Shown here one piece after another: positions 1 through 13,656 of a stretch of 64,000 nucleotides of DNA; positions within the stretch are counted from its first letter, which is position 1; every line of letters starts with the position of its first letter. The translations under genes and the position numbers were made by a program. The stretch is from UA16 sp905478895 (GTDB taxonomy: Bacteria; Bacteroidota; Bacteroidia; Flavobacteriales_D; Sanyastnellaceae). Where the stretch lies: the NCBI GenBank assembly GCA_943788495.1, contig CALSQO010000001.1, positions 806,001-870,000 on the forward strand, read 5' to 3'. A model generated the notes under the pieces. It saw nothing but the letters and a program-made list of their open reading frames with translations, made no database searches and was not told the origin of the DNA.

Positions 1-52
1 GGGAATCAAAACAAAAACAAATCAGTATATTACGCCTCGAACCAAATTGTCC

Positions 53-3000
53 ATGCAAGCCAAATCGTCTCTGATTATGAGGCTGAGTCTTTTATTGACG
101 TTTTTACAGGCTGTTTTGCTTGTCAACGCTCAGACTCCGTCGGCCGTGATTCAATCTACGCCTGAAACCGTGCAGGACAGTAGCTTCTGTTCGGGCACCA
201 GTATCACATTTACCAGTGCTTCCTCCAACCTCAGTCCCGCTGTTTCCTTTCTTTGGGATTTTGGTTTTAATGCGGCCCCATCGTCGGCCTCGGGACCGGG
301 GCCACATTTGGTCGAGTTCAATCAACCCGGATTGCAAATGGTGGCATTGGAGGTGGACAACAACAATGGATTGCCTCCAGCACTAGACGAAGTATCCTTC
401 TCCATCGCTCCTGAACCCTCTTCAACCCTTGAATTGATTTCTTTGGGATGGGATTTTGATTCGTTTTCTGATGATAATGGCATCAATTTCGTTCGATGCA
501 ATAGCTCCGGTGATGCGAATTTTCTCTTCACCGTTTCGGATGCAGGGGCATACGAACACACATTCGAATGGGGGGATGGTTCACCCAATTCAACGCAAGC
601 GGATTTTGCAAACGGAACCATTTCTCACACCTATTCATTGGGAGGATATACAATGATCCATAGTTTTTCGGATTTGGTGTCGGGTTGTTCTTCGCAAGAA
701 ATTTATACCGTCTTCAATGGCTCTGCGCCTAACATCTCGTTCCAATCGTCAGGCACCTATTCCTGTTTAGGTGAACCCTTTGAAGTTCTTTTGGGTTCCA
801 ACGGCGAAATCGCGAACTATGATTTGACCTTTTCGGATAGCACTCAAATTTCATTCACCACTTCGGCGGATACGTTAATCGAGCATGTGTTTCTGACGAA
901 TTCTTGCGGCTATGAAACAAATTCTTGGTCCAATGCTTTTATGCTTGAAGTAATCGCGACCAACGGATGCTCTTCTGGTATTTCAACGGACATAGAATTT
1001 GACCCCATTTTTGTTTCCTCTGCGCCGGATGTGGAGCTGATTTCAACCATTTGTCCGGGCTGCTCAGGTACCATGTTTGATTTGATTGATGTCAGCCAAA
1101 ATGCTGTCTTTGTTTCGCCTGATGGATGCAGTGACAGTTTGCATCGATTTTGGACCATTGATACCAATTTGGATTATGTGTTGGATTCGGGCGAATTAGG
1201 TGGCTCCAATGGATACATAGGTTCTGATTATATTTTTGGGGGCTGGAATTCGGGTTCTGCCAGCATCAGCATTACGGTGGATGAACCAGGGCTCTTTGGA
1301 GCTTGGCTTTACTCGGGAAATGCCTGCGGATATGATTCGATTTACTATTCGTGCGAAATACAGCCAGCGGGTGACTTGACCCTCGACGGTAACATTGGTA
1401 CACAAGGACCGCAGAACTTAACGATCTGCAGCGGTGATTCAGTTCCGGATATGACATTTGACTCTTCCTTGTCCGCGGACACAATTTATTGGTCCATCAG
1501 TACAACCGGAAATATCGATGGCATCAATGAATTCAGTGGTTCTGGACCGGCACCTTTGGTACTGCCAGGTTGGGTGCTAACCAATACCTCCATCTCCAGC
1601 CAAACGGTTGAGGTACTCGTTGGGCTTGGTTGCGATACAGGTGGCATTATCATTACCATTGAAGTGTTGCCCGTCATTGACATCTACCTGGGCCCTCCGG
1701 CTGTCCCTGATACCATTTGCTCGGGTGAAGAACTTTTCGTGTTGGTGAACACAACGGTGCACAGTGTGGACGTTGTTTGGACGGTTGATTCATTGAGCGA
1801 GGTAACGGGTGGTTTGGATGGGTCAGGTCCCATCATTGTGGATGAATTGAGCAACGCCGGTAGTGCCGTTGAAATATTGACGTACACGTTCACAACACCT
1901 TTTGAGCAATGCCCAGCAGATACCTTGGTTTATGATGTTGCGGTTGTCCCAGAGTATGATCTGCCTACGCCGGCATCGCTGGAGGCCTGTCCCGATGATT
2001 TGGTAGTGTTATCTCCCTATGACGTGCCAATTACGGGCATGCAGTACGGTTGGTTGGTTGCCGGAGATGATGTAGGGCTTCCTTCAGCTGGGCAATTGTA
2101 CTTGGATGACTTCACGGCTCAGAATGATTTGGCGGTCGATGCACTGGCGACATTGACCCTTACGTCTGATTTGTATGGATGCATGGACTCTGCAGCTATT
2201 GACGTTGTTGTTCATCCACAACCGGTTTTGGGAGTGCTGTCCAGCAATGTGATTTCTTGTTCAGGTGCAGAGTTGGGCGCCATTGCAACTTCTACAGTCG
2301 CGGGAATAGAATTGGCTTGGTCCACTGGGTCTAACCCTTCAATTTCGGGGATGTCTTCGGGTCAAGGTGCAGTACCGTTGAGCTTAAATGACGTGCTGAT
2401 CAATGGGTCGAATGTGTTGGACAGTGTCCTATACACCATTGCCACATCCAATTTTGTTTGTCCAGCGGACCCCCTCGAATGGTATGCCCTCGTGGCGCCC
2501 GAATTTGCCCTTTCCGTGCTACCAGATCTGCAGCTTTGTCCGGGTGATTCTGCATTCCTACCGAATTATGATTTGGGCTTTCCTGAGATGAATTTTGATT
2601 GGATGGCAAACGGAGACGATGTGGGCTTGGCAGCGAATGGGCTTGGAATTTTGGAAAGTTGGCAAGCCTCCAATGCATCGGATTCGACGGCTTCTTCTTC
2701 TGTTATTTCATTAATTGGAGAGTTGTATGGTTGCCACGATACAACGGAGTTTACTGCAATTGTGGAGCCTCAGCCCATATTGAATGTGTCAGGACTTGCC
2801 AGTCCTGTTTGCTCGGGTGTTCCCGTGAATTGGGTTATTTCGACCACAGTCCCGGAAGCTACAGGGCAATGGGAGCCATCCGGAGGAACGGATTTGAGTG
2901 GTTACACAACAGGCCAAGGTGCGATCATTACGGATACCCTGGTCAATGCAGGCTTGAATGCGGATTCATTGGTTTACGTGATCACAACAACAGGATCTTA

Positions 3001-4297
3001 TTGCGCGGCTGACACATTTTTCGGTGGTGTAACAGTGTTGCCCAATTTTGTTCTCCCGCTCTTGCCTGATGTGGTCTTTTGCGACGGTGATCAGGTCTCT
3101 GTGCCGGATTATACCTTGATCATAGACTCGGTGAGCTACTCCTGGACCAATTCCAATTCTGAGATTGGATTGGGAGCTGCGGGAACCGGTAATCTGCCAG
3201 ACTGGGTCGCGTCCAATGATGGTGACTCGCCAATCCAAGCGACCATCGACATTGAATCCGGTTTACTGAATTGCCCCGAACAACAAACCTCATTTGAGGT
3301 GATTATCAATCCGACTCCTCAATTGTCATCAAACGTTGGTCCCAACGGGGGGGTAGATTGCCAAACCGGAATCGCTACCATCGAAGGGTTTTCCGCATTG
3401 GGTCCGGGAAGTTTTTCATGGAATGGTCCGGGCAACGTGGATCCGATGGGTTCAACGGCACAGGTCGATGCCTCAGGAACATATACCATGGACTTTATTG
3501 ATGACGTCACAGGATGTTTCGCGTCAATTGAATTGGTGGTGCAAGATGCCGCTCCGATTGATTTCTTAAATGTTTCATTGGATTCGCTGGCTTGTTTTGG
3601 TGATGAAAATGGCACCATCCTTGTCGATGCGGAAGGTGGAGGTGACCTTCTTTACGATTGGTTTCCTCCGATCAGTACTGGGCCAATTGCGAATAATGTG
3701 GCAGCAGGTACGTATAGTGTAGTGGTCACGAATGCGAGCAATTGCCAAGATTCAGCAACCGTTGAAATGTTCGAAAGGCTTCCCCTTGAGATTGAACTGA
3801 TCGATTCGGGTCCTTCTTTGTGCGGTGAGGCCAATGGCTTTATCGAAGTTCAGGCCAATGGAGGAATGGAAGAATATGTGTATCAGTGGGACAATTCATC
3901 GGATCAATTGCTCTGGGGAGTGGGGGCTGGATTGCATGAAATCACAGTGACCGATGCATACGGCTGTGTCTCAAGTGCCATTTTCGAATTGGAATGTTTC
4001 GATGAGATTCCGGTGGGAGTGAGTCAAATTATTACCCCCAATAATGACGGGTTGAATGATGCGCTCTTTCTTGAAGATTTGTATCTCTATCCTCAGCATC
4101 GGATTCGAGTGTTCAATCGCTGGGGGACACTGGTCTACGAGGCCAGTCCTTATCAAAATGACTGGCAAGGCACTTGGGAGGCCAATGGTTCTGGAGAGCC
4201 TTTGCCTTCGGCCACCTATTATTTTTTGATTGAAACTCAGCGAACGAATCCGGAAGTATTCCGAGGATTCATTGAAATTCAAAATGAAGCGCGATGA
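53..4297 (+). CDS. Giant secreted surface protein with type B T9SS (gliding-motility CHU_C-like) C-terminal domain
   Basis: A 1414-residue exported protein, probably an adhesin or other surface structure delivered by the type IX secretion system. The N-terminus is a signal peptide ending near VNAQ. PKD-like beta domains follow (WDFG near residue 70, WGDGSP near 180). Three tandem repeats of about 182 residues begin at the Cys codons at 1718, 2258 and 2810, each opening with CSG and ending before a PQP-containing linker. The last 90 residues match the type B sorting domain: ITPNNDGLND, then RVFNRWGTLVYE, then W.GTW, then TYYF. ATG 53 is chosen over an in-frame TTG at 47; ATG 77 is also possible. 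The stop overlaps the next start (ATGA), so it is coupled to the PorP/SprF gene. The ligand is unknown; the class call is firm. Confidence 0.85.
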   Translation: MQAKSSLIMRLSLLLTFLQAVLLVNAQTPSAVIQSTPETVQDSSFCSGTSITFTSASSNLSPAVSFLWDFGFNAAPSSASGPGPHLVEFNQPGLQMVALEVDNNNGLPPALDEVSFSIAPEPSSTLELISLGWDFDSFSDDNGINFVRCNSSGDANFLFTVSDAGAYEHTFEWGDGSPNSTQADFANGTISHTYSLGGYTMIHSFSDLVSGCSSQEIYTVFNGSAPNISFQSSGTYSCLGEPFEVLLGSNGEIANYDLTFSDSTQISFTTSADTLIEHVFLTNSCGYETNSWSNAFMLEVIATNGCSSGISTDIEFDPIFVSSAPDVELISTICPGCSGTMFDLIDVSQNAVFVSPDGCSDSLHRFWTIDTNLDYVLDSGELGGSNGYIGSDYIFGGWNSGSASISITVDEPGLFGAWLYSGNACGYDSIYYSCEIQPAGDLTLDGNIGTQGPQNLTICSGDSVPDMTFDSSLSADTIYWSISTTGNIDGINEFSGSGPAPLVLPGWVLTNTSISSQTVEVLVGLGCDTGGIIITIEVLPVIDIYLGPPAVPDTICSGEELFVLVNTTVHSVDVVWTVDSLSEVTGGLDGSGPIIVDELSNAGSAVEILTYTFTTPFEQCPADTLVYDVAVVPEYDLPTPASLEACPDDLVVLSPYDVPITGMQYGWLVAGDDVGLPSAGQLYLDDFTAQNDLAVDALATLTLTSDLYGCMDSAAIDVVVHPQPVLGVLSSNVISCSGAELGAIATSTVAGIELAWSTGSNPSISGMSSGQGAVPLSLNDVLINGSNVLDSVLYTIATSNFVCPADPLEWYALVAPEFALSVLPDLQLCPGDSAFLPNYDLGFPEMNFDWMANGDDVGLAANGLGILESWQASNASDSTASSSVISLIGELYGCHDTTEFTAIVEPQPILNVSGLASPVCSGVPVNWVISTTVPEATGQWEPSGGTDLSGYTTGQGAIITDTLVNAGLNADSLVYVITTTGSYCAADTFFGGVTVLPNFVLPLLPDVVFCDGDQVSVPDYTLIIDSVSYSWTNSNSEIGLGAAGTGNLPDWVASNDGDSPIQATIDIESGLLNCPEQQTSFEVIINPTPQLSSNVGPNGGVDCQTGIATIEGFSALGPGSFSWNGPGNVDPMGSTAQVDASGTYTMDFIDDVTGCFASIELVVQDAAPIDFLNVSLDSLACFGDENGTILVDAEGGGDLLYDWFPPISTGPIANNVAAGTYSVVVTNASNCQDSATVEMFERLPLEIELIDSGPSLCGEANGFIEVQANGGMEEYVYQWDNSSDQLLWGVGAGLHEITVTDAYGCVSSAIFELECFDEIPVGVSQIITPNNDGLNDALFLEDLYLYPQHRIRVFNRWGTLVYEASPYQNDWQGTWEANGSGEPLPSATYYFLIETQRTNPEVFRGFIEIQNEAR

Positions 4298-5199
4298 GGA
4301 TCATTTTTTGCATATTGGTCTTGGCCATTGGCGGAGAAGTTTGGGCCCAGCAAGACGCTCAGGTGTCGCTATATTTGCGCAATCCATTGCAATTCAATTC
4401 GGCACATGCAGGCTTGGATGGCACGCTGCGCTCCACGTCCATCGTACGGATGCAATGGACCGGTTGGGAAGGGGCACCACGAACGCAATTCATTTCGGCG
4501 CATGCTCCTCTATTCCGCAACCGCTTAGGGGTTGGGTTGACAGCCCTGAATGATGCGAGCGGAGCGCGTTCTCAGCGAGAATTTATGGGGCACGTGGCCT
4601 ACCATTCTCCTGAGCTAGGCAATGGCATTCATTTATCCACCGGGCTTTCGCTCGGTGTGCAATCGGCAGGTTATGATTTTCAATCATTAATGGCGCGAGA
4701 TCCTAATGACATGCTCCTTGCAGCCCCGTACAATGCGTTGGGCTTTTCAACGGGAGCTGGGATTATGATGCATACTTCGTCTTGGTTTCTTGGTTTCTCT
4801 GCACCTCATTTGCTGGAGCAAGATTTAGGAAGTGCAGACCCGATTGGCCGTCGAAATCGGCATTTGTATGCGACAGCGGGGTACATCCATCCGTTGAATG
4901 ACTTCGTTGACGTACGCGCTGTTTCCCTGGTAAAATGGCTCGCTGATGCGCCAGGTGTGGTTGACGTAAATATCGAATTATGGTTGTTTGAAGTGCTCTC
5001 TTTGGGAGCCATGGCGAGGTATGGGGAAGGGCTAGGGGTGCAAACTTCTTACCGATTCAAAGAGGGTTGGAGGTTTCATTATGCCGTTGATTTTCCAACC
5101 AATGGTCTAATGACCCGCAGTTTTGGCTCGCATGAAATTGGCTTAGCATGGGATTATGGAAAACGCTCAGTCGCCTACCAAAGCCCCCGATACTTTTGA
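4294..5199 (+). CDS. PorP/SprF family type IX secretion system outer-membrane protein
   Basis: A 301-residue outer-membrane protein of the PorP/SprF family. It has a signal peptide ending near VWAQQ, the family opening (SLYLRNPLQFNSAHAGLDG, residues 26-44), repeated amphipathic beta strands, and a typical C-terminal strand with GLAWDYGK. In this family one member belongs to the core T9SS, while paralogues such as SprF serve individual type B substrates encoded next to them. Its start overlaps the stop of the upstream type B substrate by four bases (ATGA), and the PorE-like gene starts two bases after its stop. It is therefore inferred to be the dedicated export or anchoring partner of that substrate rather than core PorP. 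Confidence 0.88.
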   Translation: MRIIFCILVLAIGGEVWAQQDAQVSLYLRNPLQFNSAHAGLDGTLRSTSIVRMQWTGWEGAPRTQFISAHAPLFRNRLGVGLTALNDASGARSQREFMGHVAYHSPELGNGIHLSTGLSLGVQSAGYDFQSLMARDPNDMLLAAPYNALGFSTGAGIMMHTSSWFLGFSAPHLLEQDLGSADPIGRRNRHLYATAGYIHPLNDFVDVRAVSLVKWLADAPGVVDVNIELWLFEVLSLGAMARYGEGLGVQTSYRFKEGWRFHYAVDFPTNGLMTRSFGSHEIGLAWDYGKRSVAYQSPRYF

Positions 5200-5201
5200 C
5201 C

Positions 5202-7406
5202 ATGAAACAGCTAATCGTCATTGTTCTAATGGGTGTTTGCAGTTTGGTTCAAGCGCAATTTGATCAAGAGAAATGGGCACAAGAATGGACAGAGTCGGCC
5301 CAGTATTCAAAAGCATTGAATCTTTGGAGCCATATGGCTTCAGAGGCTATTCACCAGAGTTCTGAGCAATTGCGTCTTGCGCAGAAGGCTGTTTATTGTG
5401 CGAAGAAATCTGGGGACTTTGAGTCTGCTTTTTTTTGGAGCAAACGAATCGTTGAAATGGATGCTGCATCTCAAGATGATTTGAGAACCCACATGATGTT
5501 GATGATACGGTTAAGTTCCGTGCAAGAAACACTCAAATTCTTGGAACTTGCGGCGATCCGATTCCCAGAAAACTCAGAGGTCAGCTCTCTTTCTGTCGAG
5601 TTTGAAAGCATTCGGGCATTGGCCAAGGATACATTGGATTTTAGTGTTGAAAGATGGAGGCCGAATGCCAATGGCGCCGAATTCGCTTGTACTCCTTTCG
5701 GTGCAGGGCTTGTATTCATTTCATCGGCAGTAGGCGGAGGTGCTGCACCACTCAAGGATGGTTGGACCGGACGTTATTTCACCGAGTTGAAGCATATTGA
5801 AAATGCAAACGATCCAGAACCCAAGATATCATTGCTGGAGCAGTTGCGTGGTGAAGACTTATTCTTGGAGTTGGGCCTTGAACGGACACACGATGGTCCG
5901 GTTGCCTTTGATCAGGATCAAAATTTTGCGGTTTTAACCCGCAACCAACCCCAATTGGATACCACCGTAGAACACGGATTGTCACGGCTTCAATTGGAGT
6001 TTTTCTGGCAACGAGAAGAAGGCTGGGAACCGGCCAATCCGTTTCCTTGGAACTCTCCTGAGTATTCCTGCGGCCACGCCACATTTGACGAGAATGAAGA
6101 CATTATTTTTGCTTCAGACATCCCCGGTGGTTTTGGGGGCATGGATTTGTATTCTTCACGCTGGGAGGATGACGATTGGTCCAAACCAGAAAACTTAGGT
6201 CCGGAAGTTAATTCTTCAGGGAATGAGCTTTTTCCGATGGTCAGTGCCGCGGGAAATTTGTACTTCGCGTCCGATGGTTGGCCTGGGGCAGGGGGCTTGG
6301 ACGTTTTTGTCCATCCCATAGGCTCCGATCAAATTGAGCGTTTGGGGTTTCCCATCAATGGACAAGCGGATGATTTTGCTTTCAACTTTGACGAGGCAAT
6401 CGGAGAAGGCTGGCTGAGTTCAAATCGGTCTGGTGGGAATGATGCGATTTATCGCGTGGAAGGCTCTCCAACGGTAGGTCAGATTATGGTTTCAGTTATG
6501 GCCTGCGATGGATCATCTATCGCTGAGGCAAAGATGCTATTGAAGGAAGTCAATAGCGGCTTGACCCGAAGCCTGACGTCAGACGTGAACGGGGAATGCA
6601 GTATTTATGGATGGTTAGGGCGCGATTATGACTTGACGCTGCAGCCCTTTAAAGGCATGAACTCTCCACCGTCGAAGCGCTTATTGCTCGATCAGGAACA
6701 GCTCGAAGTGACCCTTGATATGAGCTTCGCGTCGAAAGAAAATTCGATTGTGATCTTGGATGAAGAGCGGCGTCCCGCCGCAAGTGCGCTGCTCAAATTC
6801 CGAAATGCCGACGGCGAAACATCGCAATTTGTAACGGATGAAAACGGGCAATTCCAATGGAGTGCGGCGTCGCAAGCAGAAGATTTTGTTTCGATGACAG
6901 CAACATTGATCAATTATGAAGATTTGTCGCATGAGTTCGCGCCGCCTCCTCCGGGATGCCTGATTTCAATCTGCGACACCCTCCAATTAGCGCCTTGGAA
7001 TGAAATCCTTGAACGTATCGACCTGGCCAATATCCTCTATGATTTGGGCAGTGCAGCCCTTCGAAACGAAAGCAAAAAGGAGTTGGATAAGCTGGTTGCG
7101 TATATGAAGGATAAACCTGAAATCAGAGTCGAACTGAGTTCACATACGGATTGCAGAAATGATGAGGCTTACAATTTGCAGCTATCCCAAGCACGAGCGG
7201 AGAAATGCGTCAATTATATCATCAATAAAGGGATATCAAAGAGAAGAATTGTGGCCAAGGGATATGGAGAGTCACAATTGCTGAATGGATGCTCTGATGT
7301 GAAGACTTGCGGATGCGCCCCTTTGAACGTGCGCCAATGCATTCCTTGTAATGAAGATCAACATCAAGCGAACCGCCGAACAGAACTGAGACTCCTAGCG
7401 GACTAA
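5202..7406 (+). CDS. PorE-like protein: TPR, PD40 repeats, regulatory domain and OmpA peptidoglycan-binding domain
   Basis: A 734-residue periplasmic or outer-membrane-associated protein. Domains in order: signal peptide (ends at VQAQ), a TPR-like helical region (about 20-140), WD40/PD40-like beta-propeller repeats with the ASD.PGG.GG.DLY signature (about 300-420), a carboxypeptidase-regulatory-like beta domain (about 450-530), and a C-terminal OmpA domain (about 600-734) with SSHTDCRND, the QARAEKCVNYI helix, GYGES and NRRTELRLL. This is the architecture described for PorE, which ties the T9SS to peptidoglycan. ATG 5202 is used because the reading frame upstream overlaps the PorP/SprF gene and lacks a signal peptide. 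The gene order substrate-PorP/SprF-OmpA is typical for type B T9SS loci. Confidence 0.85.
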   Translation: MKQLIVIVLMGVCSLVQAQFDQEKWAQEWTESAQYSKALNLWSHMASEAIHQSSEQLRLAQKAVYCAKKSGDFESAFFWSKRIVEMDAASQDDLRTHMMLMIRLSSVQETLKFLELAAIRFPENSEVSSLSVEFESIRALAKDTLDFSVERWRPNANGAEFACTPFGAGLVFISSAVGGGAAPLKDGWTGRYFTELKHIENANDPEPKISLLEQLRGEDLFLELGLERTHDGPVAFDQDQNFAVLTRNQPQLDTTVEHGLSRLQLEFFWQREEGWEPANPFPWNSPEYSCGHATFDENEDIIFASDIPGGFGGMDLYSSRWEDDDWSKPENLGPEVNSSGNELFPMVSAAGNLYFASDGWPGAGGLDVFVHPIGSDQIERLGFPINGQADDFAFNFDEAIGEGWLSSNRSGGNDAIYRVEGSPTVGQIMVSVMACDGSSIAEAKMLLKEVNSGLTRSLTSDVNGECSIYGWLGRDYDLTLQPFKGMNSPPSKRLLLDQEQLEVTLDMSFASKENSIVILDEERRPAASALLKFRNADGETSQFVTDENGQFQWSAASQAEDFVSMTATLINYEDLSHEFAPPPPGCLISICDTLQLAPWNEILERIDLANILYDLGSAALRNESKKELDKLVAYMKDKPEIRVELSSHTDCRNDEAYNLQLSQARAEKCVNYIINKGISKRRIVAKGYGESQLLNGCSDVKTCGCAPLNVRQCIPCNEDQHQANRRTELRLLAD

Positions 7407-7437
7407 AAATAACAGACGGACGAGAAAAACCAATAAA

Positions 7438-11472
<4,035 letters not shown>

Positions 11473-11603
11473 TGCCTGCGATTGTTGCTTAGAGAATGAT
11501 AGAGCAATCAATTGTTGGCGTTCTCTCGCTCTTCAAGCGTTTTTGCGAATTATGCAATGGCGAATCACTGCCATCCGACAGCAGCATCAGAAGGAGGCCT
11601 GTT

Positions 11604-12005
11604 CTATCGCCTGTCCCAGACGCAATTGCGGAAAAGGCCTTCGCAATCTTCCTTGATTTTGTCACCGCTTACGCGGTAGTCCTTGCGCAGGTTCGTACCA
11701 ATGATAGGTGTGTAATCGAAGGAAGCATCCTCAGGGTAGAGGATTACGGTGACGATCGTGTCCACCAATAAAAAGCCATAGGATCCAGAGTGATACTGTC
11801 CATCCTGAAATTCAAAAAGGTAATTTCCTTCAATTCCGTCGCTCGTGTCTTCATCTTCAAAGACCATGGACTGCGGGCCATGCGTTATGCAACTTGTGCA
11901 ACCGCGATCAGGATTAATCTCGTACGTGCCGAGGAGTTTTTCTTGGATGGGTTCGCAGGCCGCAAGGGTTAGTGCCAAAATCAACAAAACTGAGGTCCTT
12001 AACAT
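11604..12005 (-). CDS. Small lipoprotein of unknown function
   Basis: A 133-residue predicted lipoprotein. Starting at ATG 12005 the protein has a hydrophobic signal and a lipobox LTLAAC with Cys at about residue 17, so it should be lipid-anchored. The mature part carries a CTSC motif and looks like a small beta-rich domain (LLGTYEINPD, NYLFEFQDGQYHSG, DYTPIIGTNLRKDY), somewhat like lipocalin-type lipoproteins with a G.Y opening, but I do not recognise the family. The frame extends upstream to 12119 without a signal peptide, so the internal ATG is preferred. It lies 35 bp downstream of the NTF2-like lipoprotein on the same strand, probably in one operon. Confidence 0.65.
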   Translation of the reverse strand: MLRTSVLLILALTLAACEPIQEKLLGTYEINPDRGCTSCITHGPQSMVFEDEDTSDGIEGNYLFEFQDGQYHSGSYGFLLVDTIVTVILYPEDASFDYTPIIGTNLRKDYRVSGDKIKEDCEGLFRNCVWDRR

Positions 12006-12040
12006 TCTACTGATCGCTTTGCATATGGAAAGCAGCAGGA

Positions 12041-12547
12041 TTAATCCTGGCGTATCGCCTTCATATTGTACCAGTAGCTCACTTTGCCGTCTTCGATGTA
12101 GTACCATTCTTGGTACCACGCATGTTCCACGGCTTCTTCGTTTTTTGTTGCTCTGACGTCAAATCCAGCGTGCACCCAATCGCCAGGTTCTTCGATGTTG
12201 GCATCGATGGCGTAGGCCCAGCGAAAGTCCCACTCATTGTCAAGGGTGTCTTCCATGATGCGCCCAATAAAGGCATCAACACCATCATATGATTTCCCAT
12301 CATACCAGTCGAATTTTGCGGTATCGCTAAAAAAAGTAGCAAGCCGCTCCATGTCCATTTCCGCCCATGCCGAATCGATGCCTTTTACAATCTCTACCGA
12401 CGCTTCAGAACCAAAATGAACTGGGCCACCCTCTGGCGAAAAGCCGCTGCTTGTGGGCACTGGGTTCGGTGGGGTAGGGACGTCACAGCCAATAGCGAAA
12501 AGGAACAAGGAAAGAATAGTCGTGAGGCAAAAAGGTCGAAATAGCAT
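12041..12547 (-). CDS. NTF2/SnoaL-like domain lipoprotein
   Basis: A 168-residue predicted lipoprotein with lipobox LFAIGC (Cys about residue 21) and a Pro/Ser-rich linker. The mature domain looks like the NTF2/SnoaL alpha+beta fold: an opening helix (VEIVKGIDSAWAEMDMERL), then FFSDTAKFDWYDGKSYDG, then a curved sheet ending HAWYQEWYYIEDGKVSYWY. Such lipoproteins are common in Bacteroidetes and often have no known ligand. No enzyme function can be assigned. ATG 12547 places the signal peptide correctly. It probably heads a two-gene operon with the small lipoprotein at 11604-12005. Confidence 0.72.
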   Translation of the reverse strand: MLFRPFCLTTILSLFLFAIGCDVPTPPNPVPTSSGFSPEGGPVHFGSEASVEIVKGIDSAWAEMDMERLATFFSDTAKFDWYDGKSYDGVDAFIGRIMEDTLDNEWDFRWAYAIDANIEEPGDWVHAGFDVRATKNEEAVEHAWYQEWYYIEDGKVSYWYNMKAIRQD

Positions 12548-12680
12548 GGTGAATCTGTTTGTTTGGAACAAAAATAATGCAACTAAGGATAGAATTTTGG
12601 AATGGATTGATCTTCACTGATGCTGAAATCCATATTTACGTGTATGGACAAGGTTGTATTTATTTGTCTAAATTGCCCAC

Positions 12681-13613
12681 ATGCGAAAATCAATTATGCT
12701 CCTCTGTCTTTTTGTTTTTGGAGGTTTTACATCCTTTCACATCAACCGGCTTAATGCACAGTTCACCCCCATGATCGAAGTTCAAGGGGAAACACTGACG
12801 TCTCCATTGGAGGGCCAATCGGTGAATATCACGGGCAAAGTCACGGAATTTTTCGGAGATACGTGGTACATGCAAGATGCCTATGGGGCTTGGAATGGAG
12901 TATATGTGAATGGCCCTGATGTTTCCATCGCATCAAATCCGCCCTATTGGAGCGGGGAGCGTCAGCCTGAAGTGGGCGACGTTTTGGAAATCACAGGCAC
13001 AGTGGTAGAGGTTGACGGCAACACCACCATCATGGATGCGGTGTTGACCAATTTTGTTGATTTCTGGAATGCCACCCCCATGGGCATATGGTTAACAGCG
13101 GATGCATTTCAGGATGAACAGTACGAGGGAACACGTGTGAGGATTGACAATGCTACCGTTCTCACTTCACCTGACGCGGAAGGGTACTGGACGGTAAGTG
13201 ATGGAACAGGAGAAGTCACATGCTGGGGCATCGATATGGACGATCCATCGAACAACGAAGACCCGGATGGACCTACACCGGGTGATGTCTATCAAGTCTA
13301 CGGAGCCATGCATCAGCTTGGAGAAACGTATGTGTTACACGTTGGGGACATTGATGTCCTGGCATTGGATTTGGGCAATGTCTCATCCGCATCGCCCTTT
13401 CATGTGTATCCCAATCCCGTTCTTCACGGGGCTGATGTCACCATTGGATGCAACAACCGCGAAATAAAAGTAGCGGCGGAATTGAAAAATGCCACGGGTC
13501 AGACCGTGCTTCGCTTGCCGCTGCAATCAACGACTTTTCAGGCACCAGAAACTCCGGGTGTTTATTGGCTGGGAACCGGCGCTTCAAGAGCGGTCCGCTT
13601 GATTGTGAGGTGA
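12681..13613 (+). CDS. Secreted OB-fold-like protein with type A T9SS sorting domain
   Basis: A 310-residue exported protein. The signal peptide ends near NRLNAQ. The body contains two related beta modules resembling the OB-fold domains found with extracellular nucleases (VNITGKVTEFFGDTWYMQD; VLEITGTVVEVDGNTTI; WTVSDGTGEVTCWG). The C-terminal 75 residues are a type A T9SS sorting domain: VYPNPVLHGADV, ATGQTVL, then PGVYWL and a basic last strand RAVRLIVR. The family normally means secretion through the T9SS and cleavage or attachment at the outer surface. No nuclease catalytic domain is present, so a binding or accessory role is inferred. Confidence 0.8.
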   Translation: MRKSIMLLCLFVFGGFTSFHINRLNAQFTPMIEVQGETLTSPLEGQSVNITGKVTEFFGDTWYMQDAYGAWNGVYVNGPDVSIASNPPYWSGERQPEVGDVLEITGTVVEVDGNTTIMDAVLTNFVDFWNATPMGIWLTADAFQDEQYEGTRVRIDNATVLTSPDAEGYWTVSDGTGEVTCWGIDMDDPSNNEDPDGPTPGDVYQVYGAMHQLGETYVLHVGDIDVLALDLGNVSSASPFHVYPNPVLHGADVTIGCNNREIKVAAELKNATGQTVLRLPLQSTTFQAPETPGVYWLGTGASRAVRLIVR

Positions 13614-13656
13614 ACACACTGGCAAAGACTCATGTTTTTGGCGTATCTTAAAAGGG

